A stretch of DNA of 64,000 nucleotides from Huiozyma naganishii CBS 8797 (Eukaryota; Ascomycota; Saccharomycetes; Saccharomycetales; Saccharomycetaceae), in NCBI RefSeq assembly GCF_000348985.1, contig NC_035925.1, positions 496,001 through 560,000 of the forward strand, read 5' to 3'. The translations under genes were made by a program, and so were the position numbers. Under the pieces are notes generated by a model. The model was given only the letters and a program-made list of their open reading frames with translations, made no database searches and had not been told where the DNA came from. The stretch's first letter is position 1. Each line of letters opens with the position of its first letter. Below, one piece after another: positions 1-10,369 of this stretch.

Positions 1-1752
1 ATAATCAGTAGGGCTAACCACAGTTATGACCGCGGACTCAATCTCAAATCCATGATTGGCATCTGGTGGGTACTCGGCAAACTGGAGCAGAGTTTTATCG
101 TACTGATACGATACCGCAAAAGATGTGAATGCTGGAATTTCAATTATGTATTCCAAATGTGTTGGTCTGGAGCGGTCGATTGCTGGAACGTAGTGCATCG
201 ATTGCATAATGTCTTCCACAGTAACATTGGGTGACCCATTACTGTGTGTATTATCTACTTGCAATGTAGACAAATACACTCTCATAAACCATGGTAAGGT
301 TTCAAAGTAGATGGCTCTTACAGGTTGTGAGCGGGGATTATGAAAAACAGTTCTCAGCCCACCATGATCTTGTCCATATCCAGTCAATGATCTACTGACG
401 TATAATGGGACCTCATCCAATACCGTTACGCTACTGGTATTAGCAGAGCTCAGATTGATATCGTATTCCACACCTTCATTCAGCTCAAAACAGTTGCTGT
501 CAAGGCCCAAGTAATCGTCACCAACCTTCAGAGTGAAGGACCAATCATCGGTAATATTTGCACACACACGAGAAGGACTTGAAGCAAAGTTATCACATCC
601 TCGGATAGATTTACCAAATATCTTCGAGAATAGGAAATCTGTTTCCGCATTATCGGAGGAAGGGAAACATACAAATGCATCAAAGTGTTTTGTCTGATCG
701 CACCGTAACTTGTCTGCCTCAACTGGTTTAGGAATAGGGTTTTCTACTCTTTCGATTGTATTTGGGACATTTATTACCATGTCGACCATGGCTTCCATAC
801 TATAACGGCATTCCCCATATAAATCATCACACTGAGTTTCAATATCAATGGAGAGGCTATGCCATATCGAATCAAACACTTTATGCCCATCAAGATACGA
901 CGAAAGCCCCGACTTACCTTTTGTAGGCAGCAGTTTGATTAGGGGAGTTAGATTTTCAGTACACACAGGTTCATTAGCCAAAGCGGCCCGGATCAAATAC
1001 AGCTGTTTATCTTGGTCGAACAAAGGCAGTTCTTCAGATGCAGCAGGATGGAAGGCATACACTGGATAAGTAGTTTTTGTACTGTCAATGAAATTAATGG
1101 AGGCACAAAACAAACCACTCAAAGAATTTGCTAATGATTTCCATTGGCGGTACGCATTTTCCTGGGAATCAGATTCGATGATAGCCCATAACTCCACACC
1201 TGATCCACCGGATTTGAACCCATCGTACGGTAGGGTATCCCAGGATTCAGCATCCCAAAACCCTCGGGTGAATCTCAAGTGTAGTTGGCGTGTAGCAGTA
1301 CGTTCTAATAAGGGTTTGAATGGTTTGGGAAAAACAGTGTAGTGACTATATTGATCGATGTCAAGGTCGGTTTTCCCCGGAGTGAAACTTTCAGATTTCA
1401 TGTCGAACGAGAATGACGAAAGTAAATGGTTTCCTGGTAATGGTTTCAACCGCAAGTCTTCTTGATAGGGGTACTTCAATTCGTCCAAGACAAGCATTGT
1501 TTCCTCGACAAAATCTTGAAATTGAACGTCTTCGACCGTGTGTGCATCCGCAACGGTATTCTCTTCTACATTCCTAGTGGCAGAAGGACTAGCAACTGCT
1601 TCGGTCGTGCTTTGAGCGGTGAAATTTGTCTTGCAACTTCCAGTGACTATAACATCGTCGGCATCGTCCTGCATTGCACTGTTAACTAAGTCATATTCGT
1701 TAACATCGATGTTAGTCCCACTCACTGACCTTAAAAAACAGGACAGTGCCAT
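1..1752 (-). CDS. GPI16: GPI transamidase subunit Gpi16 (PIG-T), C-terminus cut by window edge
   Basis: Subunit of the ER-membrane GPI transamidase, which attaches GPI anchors to proteins at their C-terminal signal. The frame is open on the minus strand from the ATG at 1752 to base 1 (584 codons) with no stop, so the gene continues outside the window. S. cerevisiae Gpi16 is about 610 residues, so only the C-terminal end, expected to hold the membrane anchor, should be missing. Recognisable Gpi16 blocks include ATRQLHLRFTRGFWDAESW, PVCTENLTPLIKLLPTKGKSG, HVSRSLTG-like YVSRSLTGYGQDHGG, YFETLPWFMRVYLS and LLQFAEYPPDANHGFEI. The start is the only ATG upstream of the conserved part; it begins a short hydrophobic leader (MALSCFLRSVSG) that fits a signal peptide. 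The gene is divergent from HSH155. Confidence 0.93.
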   Translation of the reverse strand, partial: MALSCFLRSVSGTNIDVNEYDLVNSAMQDDADDVIVTGSCKTNFTAQSTTEAVASPSATRNVEENTVADAHTVEDVQFQDFVEETMLVLDELKYPYQEDLRLKPLPGNHLLSSFSFDMKSESFTPGKTDLDIDQYSHYTVFPKPFKPLLERTATRQLHLRFTRGFWDAESWDTLPYDGFKSGGSGVELWAIIESDSQENAYRQWKSLANSLSGLFCASINFIDSTKTTYPVYAFHPAASEELPLFDQDKQLYLIRAALANEPVCTENLTPLIKLLPTKGKSGLSSYLDGHKVFDSIWHSLSIDIETQCDDLYGECRYSMEAMVDMVINVPNTIERVENPIPKPVEADKLRCDQTKHFDAFVCFPSSDNAETDFLFSKIFGKSIRGCDNFASSPSRVCANITDDWSFTLKVGDDYLGLDSNCFELNEGVEYDINLSSANTSSVTVLDEVPLYVSRSLTGYGQDHGGLRTVFHNPRSQPVRAIYFETLPWFMRVYLSTLQVDNTHSNGSPNVTVEDIMQSMHYVPAIDRSRPTHLEYIIEIPAFTSFAVSYQYDKTLLQFAEYPPDANHGFEIESAVITVVSPTDY

Positions 1753-1963
1753 CCAAAAAAGACACCATTCTGCAACCAGGACATCGTCATCACCGGCGAC
1801 ACAATTTGAACAGCTGCCTCAAGTTCAACGTCTACCTTGGTGAGTTGCAGGTACGTGTTTCTTCCTGAAAATTTAAATATACTTTTAAAAATCTATCAGA
1901 AAACGATGCTGCTAACAAATAGTTAGTTGCAGAGACCGGTTGTAACAGGAAGTGATCATAAAT
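1753..1963. promoter_or_regulatory. Divergent GPI16-HSH155 promoter region
   Basis: This 211-base AT-rich spacer separates two divergent genes and must hold both promoters. I see no recognised factor site beyond A/T tracts. Confidence 0.5.
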
Positions 1964-4837
1964 ATGTCGGATGGAATAGCTCCTATGGCAGAAAATGATA
2001 CACAGCATAAATTAGCTGGTCAATACAGCATTTCTACCGATTTGAAGGCCAAAATAGCCTCTGATTTAATCGAGAATGACGATGAATTTGCTAAGGATGA
2101 ACTTCAAAAAAGAATGGAGAGTAGATCTGTTTATTCCAAAGCAGATGAATACCATAGGAAACGATTGGTTGGTAGGCAGGATAGTACAAATGATGATCTG
2201 CAGAAGAAAAAATCAAAATCAAGATGGGATGTTCAAAGCTACACTCTCCCGGACGAATCGCAGACACTGGAAAGTGATGTAGTGGAGGTGCTAACTGCCA
2301 GCATACCATGTGCCGAAAACTTAAGGTACTTTAAGGAATCCGATCGGCTGCTTTTTGCACAAACCTTGGATAAGAAATCGATAGATGATTTGAGTCCCGA
2401 AGAGAAGTCCAAAAGAACGTTGTTATTACTGCTGTTGAAAATCAAGAATGGTAGTACATCCGCCAGAAAGATTGCAATGAAACAATTGACTAATAAGGTT
2501 TTTGACTTCAGTCCCCAATTGATATTCGACTGCATTTTACCGATTCTTCTTGATAAAACTTTAGAAGATCATGAAAGATACCTGATGATCAAAGTCATGG
2601 ACCGTGTCTTATATCGCTTAGGTCCAACTGTCAAACCGTTTGTAAAAAGTATCCTTGTTGTCATTTCCCCCTTGCTGATTGATGAAGACGAAGTTGCGCG
2701 TACCACTGGTCAGGAGGTTATCACAAATCTAGCCTCTGCTACGGGTATGGCGACCATGCTACTGGCAATTAGACCTGATATAGACAATGAAGATGAGTAC
2801 ATCAGGAATATGGCCGCGAGGACATTTGCCGTTGTTTCAAAAGCACTAGGTGTGAAACAATTATTACCATTCATAAATGCTGTGTGCCACTCGAATAAAT
2901 CCTGGAGAGCTCGCCATACTGGTGTACGAATGGTACAGCAAATAGCAATTTTGTTGGGGCCAGGAATTCTACGGAACCTGCCTGCCCTAATCCAATGCAT
3001 CAAAGATGGGTTAACAGATGAGCATACACCGGTAAAAATGATGACCGCCAACACATTGACAACATTAGCTCAAAATTCCTACCTTTACGGTATTGAAGCA
3101 TTCAACATTATACTTGAACCGCTTTGGAAAGGGATACGGCGGCATAGAGGAAAACTATTATCGTCATTTTTGAAATGCCTCGCAGGAATTATTCCTTTAA
3201 TGGATCCAGAATATGCTGGTTACTATACACATGAGTTGATGACGATTATTCAACGTAACTTCAACTCTCCAGATGATGAAATGAAGAAAACTGTCTTGAT
3301 CGTTTTACAGAAATGTGTGAGGATTGAAAACGTCACACCTGAATTTTTGAGGGAAAGTGTGGCACCGTCGTTTTTTCAAAACTTCTGGATCCGTCGTATT
3401 GCTTTGGATAGGCACCTGAATAAGATGGTAGTCTATACTACTGTTATTTTATCAGAAAAACTAGGTTGCTCATATGTGATCGATAGGCTACTAGGGCCCT
3501 TGAAGGATGAGGCTGAGCCATTTAGAGTAATGGCATTGCATGGGGTCAACCGTGCCGTGAAACTTCTGGGCACGGATGATCTGGACGATAGACAAGAAGC
3601 GAGGTTAGTAGATGCTTTGTTGATTGCATTCCAAGACCAAGACTCTGATGATCCAGTCATCTTTAGGGGTTTTGGAACAGTCGCATCATCTTTGAACACA
3701 AGAATGAAACCTTTTTTGTCACCAATTATCAGCACAATTTTGAACCAACTGAAGCATAAATCTCAAACAATCAGACAGAACGCTGCTGATCTGTGCACTG
3801 TTATGATCCCAATTTTGAAAAACTGTAAAGAAATGGAAATCTTGAATAAACTGAACATTATTTTGTACGAATCACTGGGCGAAGTATACCCTGAAGTTCT
3901 GGGCTCCATAATCAAGTGTATGAGCTCGATAATAGCGGTTGTAAAACTGGATAAATTACAACCCCCCGTTAACCAGATTTTACCAACTCTTACCCCAATT
4001 TTACGAAACAAACATCCGAAGGTCCAAATAAACGTGATAAGACTGATAGGAAATGTTGCTGAAAGAGGGTCTACTTATGTAGCCCCCAAAGAGTGGATGA
4101 GGATATGCTTTGCTCTTTTAGAAATGTTGAAAAGTCCTAAAAAAAGGATCTTAAGAACAGCAAATGATACTTTTGGATATATTGCGAAGGCAATCGGACC
4201 CCAAGACATTCTCGTTGTACTTCTAAACAATTTGAAAATACAAGAGCGTCAATCTCGTGTTTCGACAGCAGTCGCCATAGGTATAGTTGCAGAGACATGT
4301 GGCCCATATACCGTTATTCCAGCCCTTATGAATGAATACAAAACTCCAGATACAAACGTTAAAAACGGTATCCTAAAGGCTATGACATTTATGTTTGAAT
4401 ACATTGGACCGTTGTCACAGGATCATATCTACTTAATAACACCACTATTAGAGGATGCCCTCACAGATAGAGATCTTGTCCATAGACAGACAGCGGCCAC
4501 TGTCGTAAAACACCTTGCTCTGCACTGTGCTGGAACAGGCACCGAGGATGCATTTATTCATTTGCTGAATTTGCTTATGCCAAACATTTACGAAACATCT
4601 CCACATGTCATTGTCAGAATTCTGGAGAGTTTGGAGGCAGTCAGTTATGCTGTTGGTACTGGCCCTTTCATGAATTACGTTTGGGCAGGACTATTCCATC
4701 CTGCTAAGAAAGTTCGCAAGGCATTTTGGAAGCTTTACAATAACATTTATATCCAACAAGTGGATGCTATGGTGCCCTACTATCCAATTGATACCAATGA
4801 GGACAGCATGTTTCTACCGTTTAATCACGTTCTTTAA
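1964..4837 (+). CDS. HSH155: U2 snRNP SF3b subunit Hsh155 (SF3B1 homologue)
   Basis: Core SF3b scaffold of the U2 snRNP, needed to recognise the intron branch point in pre-spliceosomes; nuclear. The product is 957 residues (971 in S. cerevisiae). The N-terminal part (about 1-110) is polar and holds the short ligand-type motif KSRWDV (Trp-containing U2AF-ligand-like). The rest is a long run of HEAT repeats ending in the family signature MVPYYPI near the C-terminus. The frame extends four codons upstream to a GTG at 1952; the ATG at 1964 is chosen. The downstream neighbour is ABZ2, as in S. cerevisiae (YMR288W-YMR289W). Confidence 0.96.
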   Translation: MSDGIAPMAENDTQHKLAGQYSISTDLKAKIASDLIENDDEFAKDELQKRMESRSVYSKADEYHRKRLVGRQDSTNDDLQKKKSKSRWDVQSYTLPDESQTLESDVVEVLTASIPCAENLRYFKESDRLLFAQTLDKKSIDDLSPEEKSKRTLLLLLLKIKNGSTSARKIAMKQLTNKVFDFSPQLIFDCILPILLDKTLEDHERYLMIKVMDRVLYRLGPTVKPFVKSILVVISPLLIDEDEVARTTGQEVITNLASATGMATMLLAIRPDIDNEDEYIRNMAARTFAVVSKALGVKQLLPFINAVCHSNKSWRARHTGVRMVQQIAILLGPGILRNLPALIQCIKDGLTDEHTPVKMMTANTLTTLAQNSYLYGIEAFNIILEPLWKGIRRHRGKLLSSFLKCLAGIIPLMDPEYAGYYTHELMTIIQRNFNSPDDEMKKTVLIVLQKCVRIENVTPEFLRESVAPSFFQNFWIRRIALDRHLNKMVVYTTVILSEKLGCSYVIDRLLGPLKDEAEPFRVMALHGVNRAVKLLGTDDLDDRQEARLVDALLIAFQDQDSDDPVIFRGFGTVASSLNTRMKPFLSPIISTILNQLKHKSQTIRQNAADLCTVMIPILKNCKEMEILNKLNIILYESLGEVYPEVLGSIIKCMSSIIAVVKLDKLQPPVNQILPTLTPILRNKHPKVQINVIRLIGNVAERGSTYVAPKEWMRICFALLEMLKSPKKRILRTANDTFGYIAKAIGPQDILVVLLNNLKIQERQSRVSTAVAIGIVAETCGPYTVIPALMNEYKTPDTNVKNGILKAMTFMFEYIGPLSQDHIYLITPLLEDALTDRDLVHRQTAATVVKHLALHCAGTGTEDAFIHLLNLLMPNIYETSPHVIVRILESLEAVSYAVGTGPFMNYVWAGLFHPAKKVRKAFWKLYNNIYIQQVDAMVPYYPIDTNEDSMFLPFNHVL

Positions 4838-4944
4838 GTAGTGTTATATACAGCATTTTCATTTTCATACACATATAAACATAATTAATTTCTTCACAGA
4901 TAATTATTTGGGAGGACCACTGACACTGAAGGCATCACAACAAA

Positions 4945-5970
4945 ATGAAGACAGACTCCGCTTATTCCATCCTGTCGACGTTGAGATATGACCCAAAACT
5001 TGCCCAAGTTGCATCCGATCAGTATTATGAGGACGACGGGATCCAAATGGAGTTTTCTACTCCAACGGAAACACTATTTCTAGATAAACAAGATAAAGGA
5101 TACGTTGCTTCAAACACGGAATGGGAGAACTTTTCTGAGTTCCAAAAAGAGTTTGACCAAGCTAATTTCAGTGTGACGTCTTCATCTACTGCATTTTTCA
5201 AATCCCTTCTTGACTGTTCTTACAGCGACAACTTGAAAAGAGGTGGTTTGAAAGACCTGATGTTCTATAGATTTCTCTTTTTGAGGCAACATGTAACGCG
5301 TATAAACTTAGCGAGAGACTATTTTCATTGGAATGTATCAACGTTGTCCATTTCGAAATTGTTGGAACTGTTGATTTTATCGCTCCAGGAGACAGTAGGG
5401 GATCTACAACAATTGATATCAGATGTACGGCCTTACAAAATGAGAGTTCTAATCAGCGCCAGCGGCGACATAAGAGTAGAAGCACACCCGCTACCGATTT
5501 TAGATCTGTCTTCTAGCAGTACAGCAAGCGAGTACTTTATCAATACTCTTTTAAAGGGCATGTTGCCAGATGATTCCACAGAACCTTACACCGCTTTTAT
5601 TGATACGAAGCCAATTCCAAATAACACGCCTTTCACAACTTTTAAAACCACCCAAAGAGAACATTATACCCAAGCGCGAGAGCGAATGATACAAATTGAG
5701 AGTAACGCGCAGAAACGTGAGATCATTGTCTATAATGAATTAGATGAAGTGATGGAAGGTAGCATTACAAATATTGCAGTGTACAGAAATGGAACTTTTG
5801 TTACACCACCACTATCTACTGGATGCCTCTGCGGGGTATTTCGGTACTACCTATTGAAAAAGAATTTGATTAATGTGGCTAACATATCTGCACAAGAACT
5901 AAAGAAAGGCGAAACCGTCTTACTCTTTAATGGTGTAATGGGTTGCGTTAAAGGAATTATTGCCAAGTAA
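4945..5970 (+). CDS. ABZ2: 4-amino-4-deoxychorismate lyase Abz2
   Basis: PLP-dependent class IV aminotransferase-fold lyase that releases pyruvate from aminodeoxychorismate to give p-aminobenzoate for folate synthesis. The product is 341 residues (374 in S. cerevisiae; the N-terminus is shorter here). Conserved blocks seen are YKMRVLIS.SGDIRVEAHP, FTTFKTTQREHYTQAR, VMEGSITNIAV, STGCLCGVFRYYLL and VLLFNGVMGCVKGI. The ATG at 4945 is the first in the frame. The gene is convergent with MES1 across a 91-base spacer. Confidence 0.93.
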   Translation: MKTDSAYSILSTLRYDPKLAQVASDQYYEDDGIQMEFSTPTETLFLDKQDKGYVASNTEWENFSEFQKEFDQANFSVTSSSTAFFKSLLDCSYSDNLKRGGLKDLMFYRFLFLRQHVTRINLARDYFHWNVSTLSISKLLELLILSLQETVGDLQQLISDVRPYKMRVLISASGDIRVEAHPLPILDLSSSSTASEYFINTLLKGMLPDDSTEPYTAFIDTKPIPNNTPFTTFKTTQREHYTQARERMIQIESNAQKREIIVYNELDEVMEGSITNIAVYRNGTFVTPPLSTGCLCGVFRYYLLKKNLINVANISAQELKKGETVLLFNGVMGCVKGIIAK

Positions 5971-6061
5971 GTTCTCCCTGCATGTCGCAGTGTTGTTAAG
6001 TCTTTTTATATATATATCTTTTACTTATATCATATGCACAATAGTCATTAGTTTAAAAGTT

Positions 6062-8320
6062 TTATACTTGCTGGCCACCGTACTTGGCTCTCCATATCTC
6101 GATTTGTTTTTCATCGATACGCTTGAACAAGTATTCAGCTTTGTTGATATTGTGCCCGCCTAATATAGCCAGGTGGAAAGTGTCATCAATTTTCAATGGT
6201 GGAGCATTCAACATCTTGAAGATCTGTTCACCAGTCTCAGGGATGAATGGGGTGATGATGGATGCGACGGCGTAGACGATGTTCAAACCCACACCAACAA
6301 CTGCATCGGCCTTATCTGGTTGTTCAGCAAACAAAGAGTTGTCCAACTTATTGTCTTGCAAGAACTGGTTACCACGGGCACTCAAAGACATGGCAGTTTC
6401 TAGACCGCGTCTCTCGTGGCCCAATTCCATCTCCTTCACATAATTACCCAAGATCCCATCGACGTCCTTCACCAAGGCATCGTAGTTAGCAATGTTTCTT
6501 GGGTCGTAGTTATCAGGAACAACACCATTGTATTTTGCATTGACAAATTTAACCAGTCTGTTCACAAAGTTACCCAAGTTTGCCAACAGTTCACTGTTGT
6601 TTCTGGCAACGAAGTCATCCCAAGAGAAGTGCGAGTCACTAGATTCTGGTCTAACGGAAGCCAAGTAGTATCTCCAGACACTTGGGGACACACCCGAGTC
6701 CTGCGCGTTGTTACCAAAAACACCAACACCTCTACTCTTTGAAAATTTACCACCTTCGTATTGCAAATACTCGGTCGTATTCAAATGGTGCAGCATTGTC
6801 CAATGGTCGTTGGTACCCAACTGAGAACCTGGGAAGACGACGGTGTGGAATGGTACGTTATCTTTACCCATGAATTGGTACAATTTGACATTTTCTGGGT
6901 TCTTCCACCATTTCCTCCATTGATCCGTGTAGTTGGCAGTGATGGAAACGTAGCCGATTGTAGCATCAAACCAAACATACAAGACTTTATCCTTGTACTT
7001 TTCCAATGGAACTGGAGTACCCCAAACTAGATCTCTCGTTATACAACGAGGTTTCAACCCATCCTTCAACCACGAATTGGTTATAGTTTTAGAGTTTTTT
7101 GACCATTTACCATCGTCGGACGCTTTTTTCACCCAGTTGGAGATCTGAGATTCCAGCTTATCCAAGGACAAAAAGACATGATCAGAAAACTTTGGAATTG
7201 GTTCTGCGTTGTCCAATTTACAGCGAGGGTTGATCAGTTCAAATGGGTCTAAAAGCGCACCACACTTATCACATTGATCACCTCTGGCGTCCTCGTAGTG
7301 ACATTTTGGACACTCACCTTCGACGTATCTGTCGGCCAAGTACGCCTTATGGACGGGACAGTACAGTTGTTGCATAGATTGTTCCTCCAAGTAGCCGTTG
7401 TCGTTCAACTTCATGAAAATTTCTTGGGCGATTTCAGTTTGCTTTTCAGTGGTAGTTCTGCCGAAATGATCGAATCCAATTTGGAACCACTTGTAAACGT
7501 CGGCGTGTATCTTGTGGTACTTGTCACACAACTCCTTGGGGGTGACATGCTCCTCTAGGGCCTTGGTTTCAGTGGCAGTACCGTACTCATCAGTACCACA
7601 AACGAAAAGAGTATTGTAGTTCCGGGCTTTACAGTAACGAGCAAAGATATCCGCAGAAAGGACAGACCCAACGATATTACCCAAATGTGGCACGTTGTTA
7701 ACGTATGGCAAAGCAGACGTAATGATGATATTTCTTTCTCCATCCTTTGGCAAAATCTCACTGTCCTGCTTCTTGATGAGGTAATCGTTCTGCACTTTGC
7801 ATACACCAGTATTTTTAAATTGTGCGGAGTCACGAGGAACCAATCTTTTGGCGGTTTCCCATGCAATAGTGATCTTCGCTGGCAAATGCTTCAACAAATC
7901 AGTCTTAGCAACTTCATCGGGGATCAAAGCAGCAACGTTGGCGAAAGTGATCAACTTTGTGGCAGAGTCCGTGTCCTTCAAGTTAGAAACCAGGTAATTC
8001 TTGAGGGCGTGAACGGCGTGTTCTTTATCATGGGTTGTCAACTCTTCTTTGTAAAGAGCTGGCTCCAACTTTGACAAGGAATCGAACGACTCGGAGGTGA
8101 ACGCCCCAGAGAACTGATCCATGGCGTACCTCAAGATAGCATCAGCATCAAACAAATGCACCTTGTCTGTGGTCAAGGATGGGGAGTCCACGGTATCATT
8201 AATCTTTATCTTAAGATCCTTCGTAGCAAACTCAACGGCAAGGGCCAACTTTAAATTGTTAGCCAATTGCAACTTTGCAGAATGATTCTTCAATCTATCG
8301 TAACTTAATTCAGCAGACAT
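6062..8320 (-). CDS. MES1: Methionyl-tRNA synthetase, cytosolic
   Basis: Charges tRNA-Met in the cytosol, in yeast as part of the Arc1 complex. The product is 752 residues (751 in S. cerevisiae). Residues 1-190 form the GST-like Arc1-binding appendage. The class I catalytic core carries the HIGH-type motif HLGN at 212-215, zinc-knuckle CxxC pairs near 340-370, and the KMSKS-type loop KFSKS near 525-529. A C-terminal anticodon-binding helical domain follows. The ATG at 8320 is the first in the frame. In S. cerevisiae MES1 (YGR264C) is on a different chromosome from ABZ2 and HAS1, so its position here reflects the paired ancestral tracks. Confidence 0.97.
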   Translation of the reverse strand: MSAELSYDRLKNHSAKLQLANNLKLALAVEFATKDLKIKINDTVDSPSLTTDKVHLFDADAILRYAMDQFSGAFTSESFDSLSKLEPALYKEELTTHDKEHAVHALKNYLVSNLKDTDSATKLITFANVAALIPDEVAKTDLLKHLPAKITIAWETAKRLVPRDSAQFKNTGVCKVQNDYLIKKQDSEILPKDGERNIIITSALPYVNNVPHLGNIVGSVLSADIFARYCKARNYNTLFVCGTDEYGTATETKALEEHVTPKELCDKYHKIHADVYKWFQIGFDHFGRTTTEKQTEIAQEIFMKLNDNGYLEEQSMQQLYCPVHKAYLADRYVEGECPKCHYEDARGDQCDKCGALLDPFELINPRCKLDNAEPIPKFSDHVFLSLDKLESQISNWVKKASDDGKWSKNSKTITNSWLKDGLKPRCITRDLVWGTPVPLEKYKDKVLYVWFDATIGYVSITANYTDQWRKWWKNPENVKLYQFMGKDNVPFHTVVFPGSQLGTNDHWTMLHHLNTTEYLQYEGGKFSKSRGVGVFGNNAQDSGVSPSVWRYYLASVRPESSDSHFSWDDFVARNNSELLANLGNFVNRLVKFVNAKYNGVVPDNYDPRNIANYDALVKDVDGILGNYVKEMELGHERRGLETAMSLSARGNQFLQDNKLDNSLFAEQPDKADAVVGVGLNIVYAVASIITPFIPETGEQIFKMLNAPPLKIDDTFHLAILGGHNINKAEYLFKRIDEKQIEIWRAKYGGQQV

Positions 8321-8773
8321 GACTGAGTTGTATTTATTTTCCTCTAAGAAACGACTTTAAAGCCAATACAAATGTGTCTATTCATATCTTAGTCATACTT
8401 CCCGACTTTATTTTCGAAGAATTATGAAAATTTTTTATTTTCCAAATTTTCCAGAATCTCTTTTTTGGTGCAAAAAATAGTGACACATTTCTCGACATCT
8501 CAGAACTGGTCCCTTCGTGCCATTGAACGGCACTCCGAGAAATGTCCTTTGGAAGGTTAGGTGTCCAGTAGTTCGGAATTGCCCAAGGCAATTCAAAAGA
8601 TCGATTCCACCAAAAAAGATTAACGTCTTTTGGTTTCTTTGGGGTGTATTTATTTCTCTTTCTATTGTACATTGTGTTGTCTTTTGCTACGTAATGATAA
8701 GGTCGTGCGTCTTTTCACACTGTTGTTCTTTGAAGAACGTTTATTTGGAACTTCCGAGAGTGACTGCGTGCAA
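8321..8773. promoter_or_regulatory. HAS1 3' flank and MES1 promoter region
   Basis: This 453-base spacer lies between two minus-strand genes. The part next to MES1 has A/T tracts near 8425-8465. Short open frames on both strands look like noise. I see no tRNA or snoRNA signature. Confidence 0.4.
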
Positions 8774-10204
8774 TTACCTCTGCATTCTGCGCTTCTTGTG
8801 CTGGTGTCTGTCCGAAGTTGATTTCCCGCTGGCGCCGATGGTGATGTTGACTTTTGGGGGCACTGGGAACCCGTAGGACTTGGCCACTTTAGCGAGATCA
8901 AGCTTGTCGATTTGGTACACCGTCTTCAGCGAGTGCGAGGAGTAGGCTTGCAAATACGATCTGTAACCGTCCTTCGCTGTTTGGTGTAGGTAGTAATTCG
9001 ATTTGATCAGCTTTTCTAATTGGGATTGTACGTTGGCGATCTTGTTCTGCGGGAACTCATATTCGTTCAGTGGCACTTTAGCAGCCTTCAGGTACCGTAG
9101 AAACCCGAGTTCGTTTGGAATCAAGAACATTAAAGATTTACCTTTACCCTTGGTCCCTCTGGCGGTTCTCCCGACACGGTGAATGTAATCTCTTGGATCA
9201 TCAGGTGGGTCAAACTGGACGATCCAGTCGACCGCTGGAATGTCCAGCCCTCTTGCGGCAACATCTGTACACACCAAGATACCCCTCTCGGCATTACAGA
9301 ACTCAAAGAAAGTGTTGGTCCGTTTCTGTTGTTTCTGCTTACCATGCAATTCTAGGACGGGCAGATCGATGTAGTTCAGCAACTCAGCGTAGTACTTCAC
9401 GGAGTTACATGAGGATAAGAACACGATCACTTTCTTTTTCTGGTTACGTTTCAGGAAGGAGAACAACAGTAAAAATCTCTTATCACTTTCGCAGACAACG
9501 TACCCTTGTTCTAACCCATCAGCAGTCGAATGGTCCGTCTCCGGGACAACATTGATAAACAGTGGGCCCTTACGCAAGGAGATACGTGCCAGATCCTCCA
9601 CTTTCGTCGTTTGTGTGGCGGAGAAAAGCATCGATTGTCTTTCCTCGTTAGGTAGAATCCTGATGATCTGTTTCATTTCGTCCTCGAACCCAATTTCCAA
9701 GATACGGTCTGCCTCATCGATGACCAACGCTTTCAAGTTCTTGAACACAAACCCTTTCGTGTTTTGCAAATGATCCAACAGCCTCCCTGGCGTGGCGATG
9801 AGGATATTGACACCCTTAGCGAGCTTCTCAGCCTCCTGTCTTCTATTAGCACCACCAATCACAATACCAAAAGTCTGCGAGTGGAATTCCATCAGTTCCC
9901 TAACGACACCGAAAATTTGCAAAGCTAGTTCTCTGGTTGGCGTAATCACAATGACACCAGTTCCGTTTCTGGGCTTGAACTTCAAAGCGTGTAACGTCTC
10001 AATTGCCGGGATCAAAAATGCCAGAGTCTTACCTGATCCAGTCTTCGCGGCACCAAGAACGTCCTTCCCAGCCAGCAGCGGTGGGATGGTCCGTTCTTGG
10101 ACAGTGGTCATCTTTGTGAAACCCATCTTCTCGATGGCCTTCATCGTGGGAGCTGACAGCTCCAGAGAGCTGAACTCCGCAATCTCTGTACCCTTTTCAC
10201 TCAT
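8774..10204 (-). CDS. HAS1: DEAD-box RNA helicase Has1
   Basis: Nucleolar ATP-dependent RNA helicase for 40S and 60S ribosome biogenesis. The product is 476 residues (505 in S. cerevisiae), with a short N-terminal extension. Motifs in order: motif [11 protein letters not shown] (51-60), PTRELALQI (about 89-97), DEAD (163-166), SAT (195-197), RGLDIP (about 318-323) and HRVGRTARG (342-350). A basic tail, [10 protein letters not shown], ends the protein. The upstream region has a PAC box and RRPE elements typical of ribosome-biogenesis genes. It is divergent from TDA1, the S. cerevisiae YMR290C-YMR291W arrangement. Confidence 0.97.
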   Translation of the reverse strand: MSEKGTEIAEFSSLELSAPTMKAIEKMGFTKMTTVQERTIPPLLAGKDVLGAAKTGSGKTLAFLIPAIETLHALKFKPRNGTGVIVITPTRELALQIFGVVRELMEFHSQTFGIVIGGANRRQEAEKLAKGVNILIATPGRLLDHLQNTKGFVFKNLKALVIDEADRILEIGFEDEMKQIIRILPNEERQSMLFSATQTTKVEDLARISLRKGPLFINVVPETDHSTADGLEQGYVVCESDKRFLLLFSFLKRNQKKKVIVFLSSCNSVKYYAELLNYIDLPVLELHGKQKQQKRTNTFFEFCNAERGILVCTDVAARGLDIPAVDWIVQFDPPDDPRDYIHRVGRTARGTKGKGKSLMFLIPNELGFLRYLKAAKVPLNEYEFPQNKIANVQSQLEKLIKSNYYLHQTAKDGYRSYLQAYSSHSLKTVYQIDKLDLAKVAKSYGFPVPPKVNITIGASGKSTSDRHQHKKRRMQR

Positions 10205-10306
10205 AGTTTGTTGCGAGGAGAGGGTGAGTCTTGATGTGGTCGCTTGGTAAAGGATCAGCCTGCAACAGACTGTTCCACAAGCTATACTGTTAAAGAAGTC
10301 CTCATC

Positions 10307-10326
10307 ATCTCATCGCTAAAAATTTT
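10307..10326. promoter_or_regulatory. PAC box plus RRPE upstream of HAS1
   Basis: On the minus strand 10307-10316 reads GCGATGAGAT, a perfect PAC element (Dot6/Tod6 site). Next to it, 10318-10326 is AAAAATTTT, the RRPE core (Stb3 site). A second AAAAATTTTT lies at 10360-10369. The pair is about 100 bases upstream of the HAS1 ATG. This is the known promoter signature of yeast rRNA-processing genes. Confidence 0.8.
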
Positions 10327-10369
10327 CCAAAAAATCCAAATTCATTTGAAAGGAAGAAGAAAAATTTTT

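Noticed and set aside
1201..1225. GGGTTCAAATCC on the minus strand, resembling a tRNA B box
   Set aside because: It is coding sequence of GPI16 (Gly-Phe-Lys-Ser) with no A box or cloverleaf around it. I found no tRNA elsewhere.
8517..8876. 119-codon plus-strand frame
   Set aside because: It overlaps the HAS1 3' end antisense and has no recognisable content.
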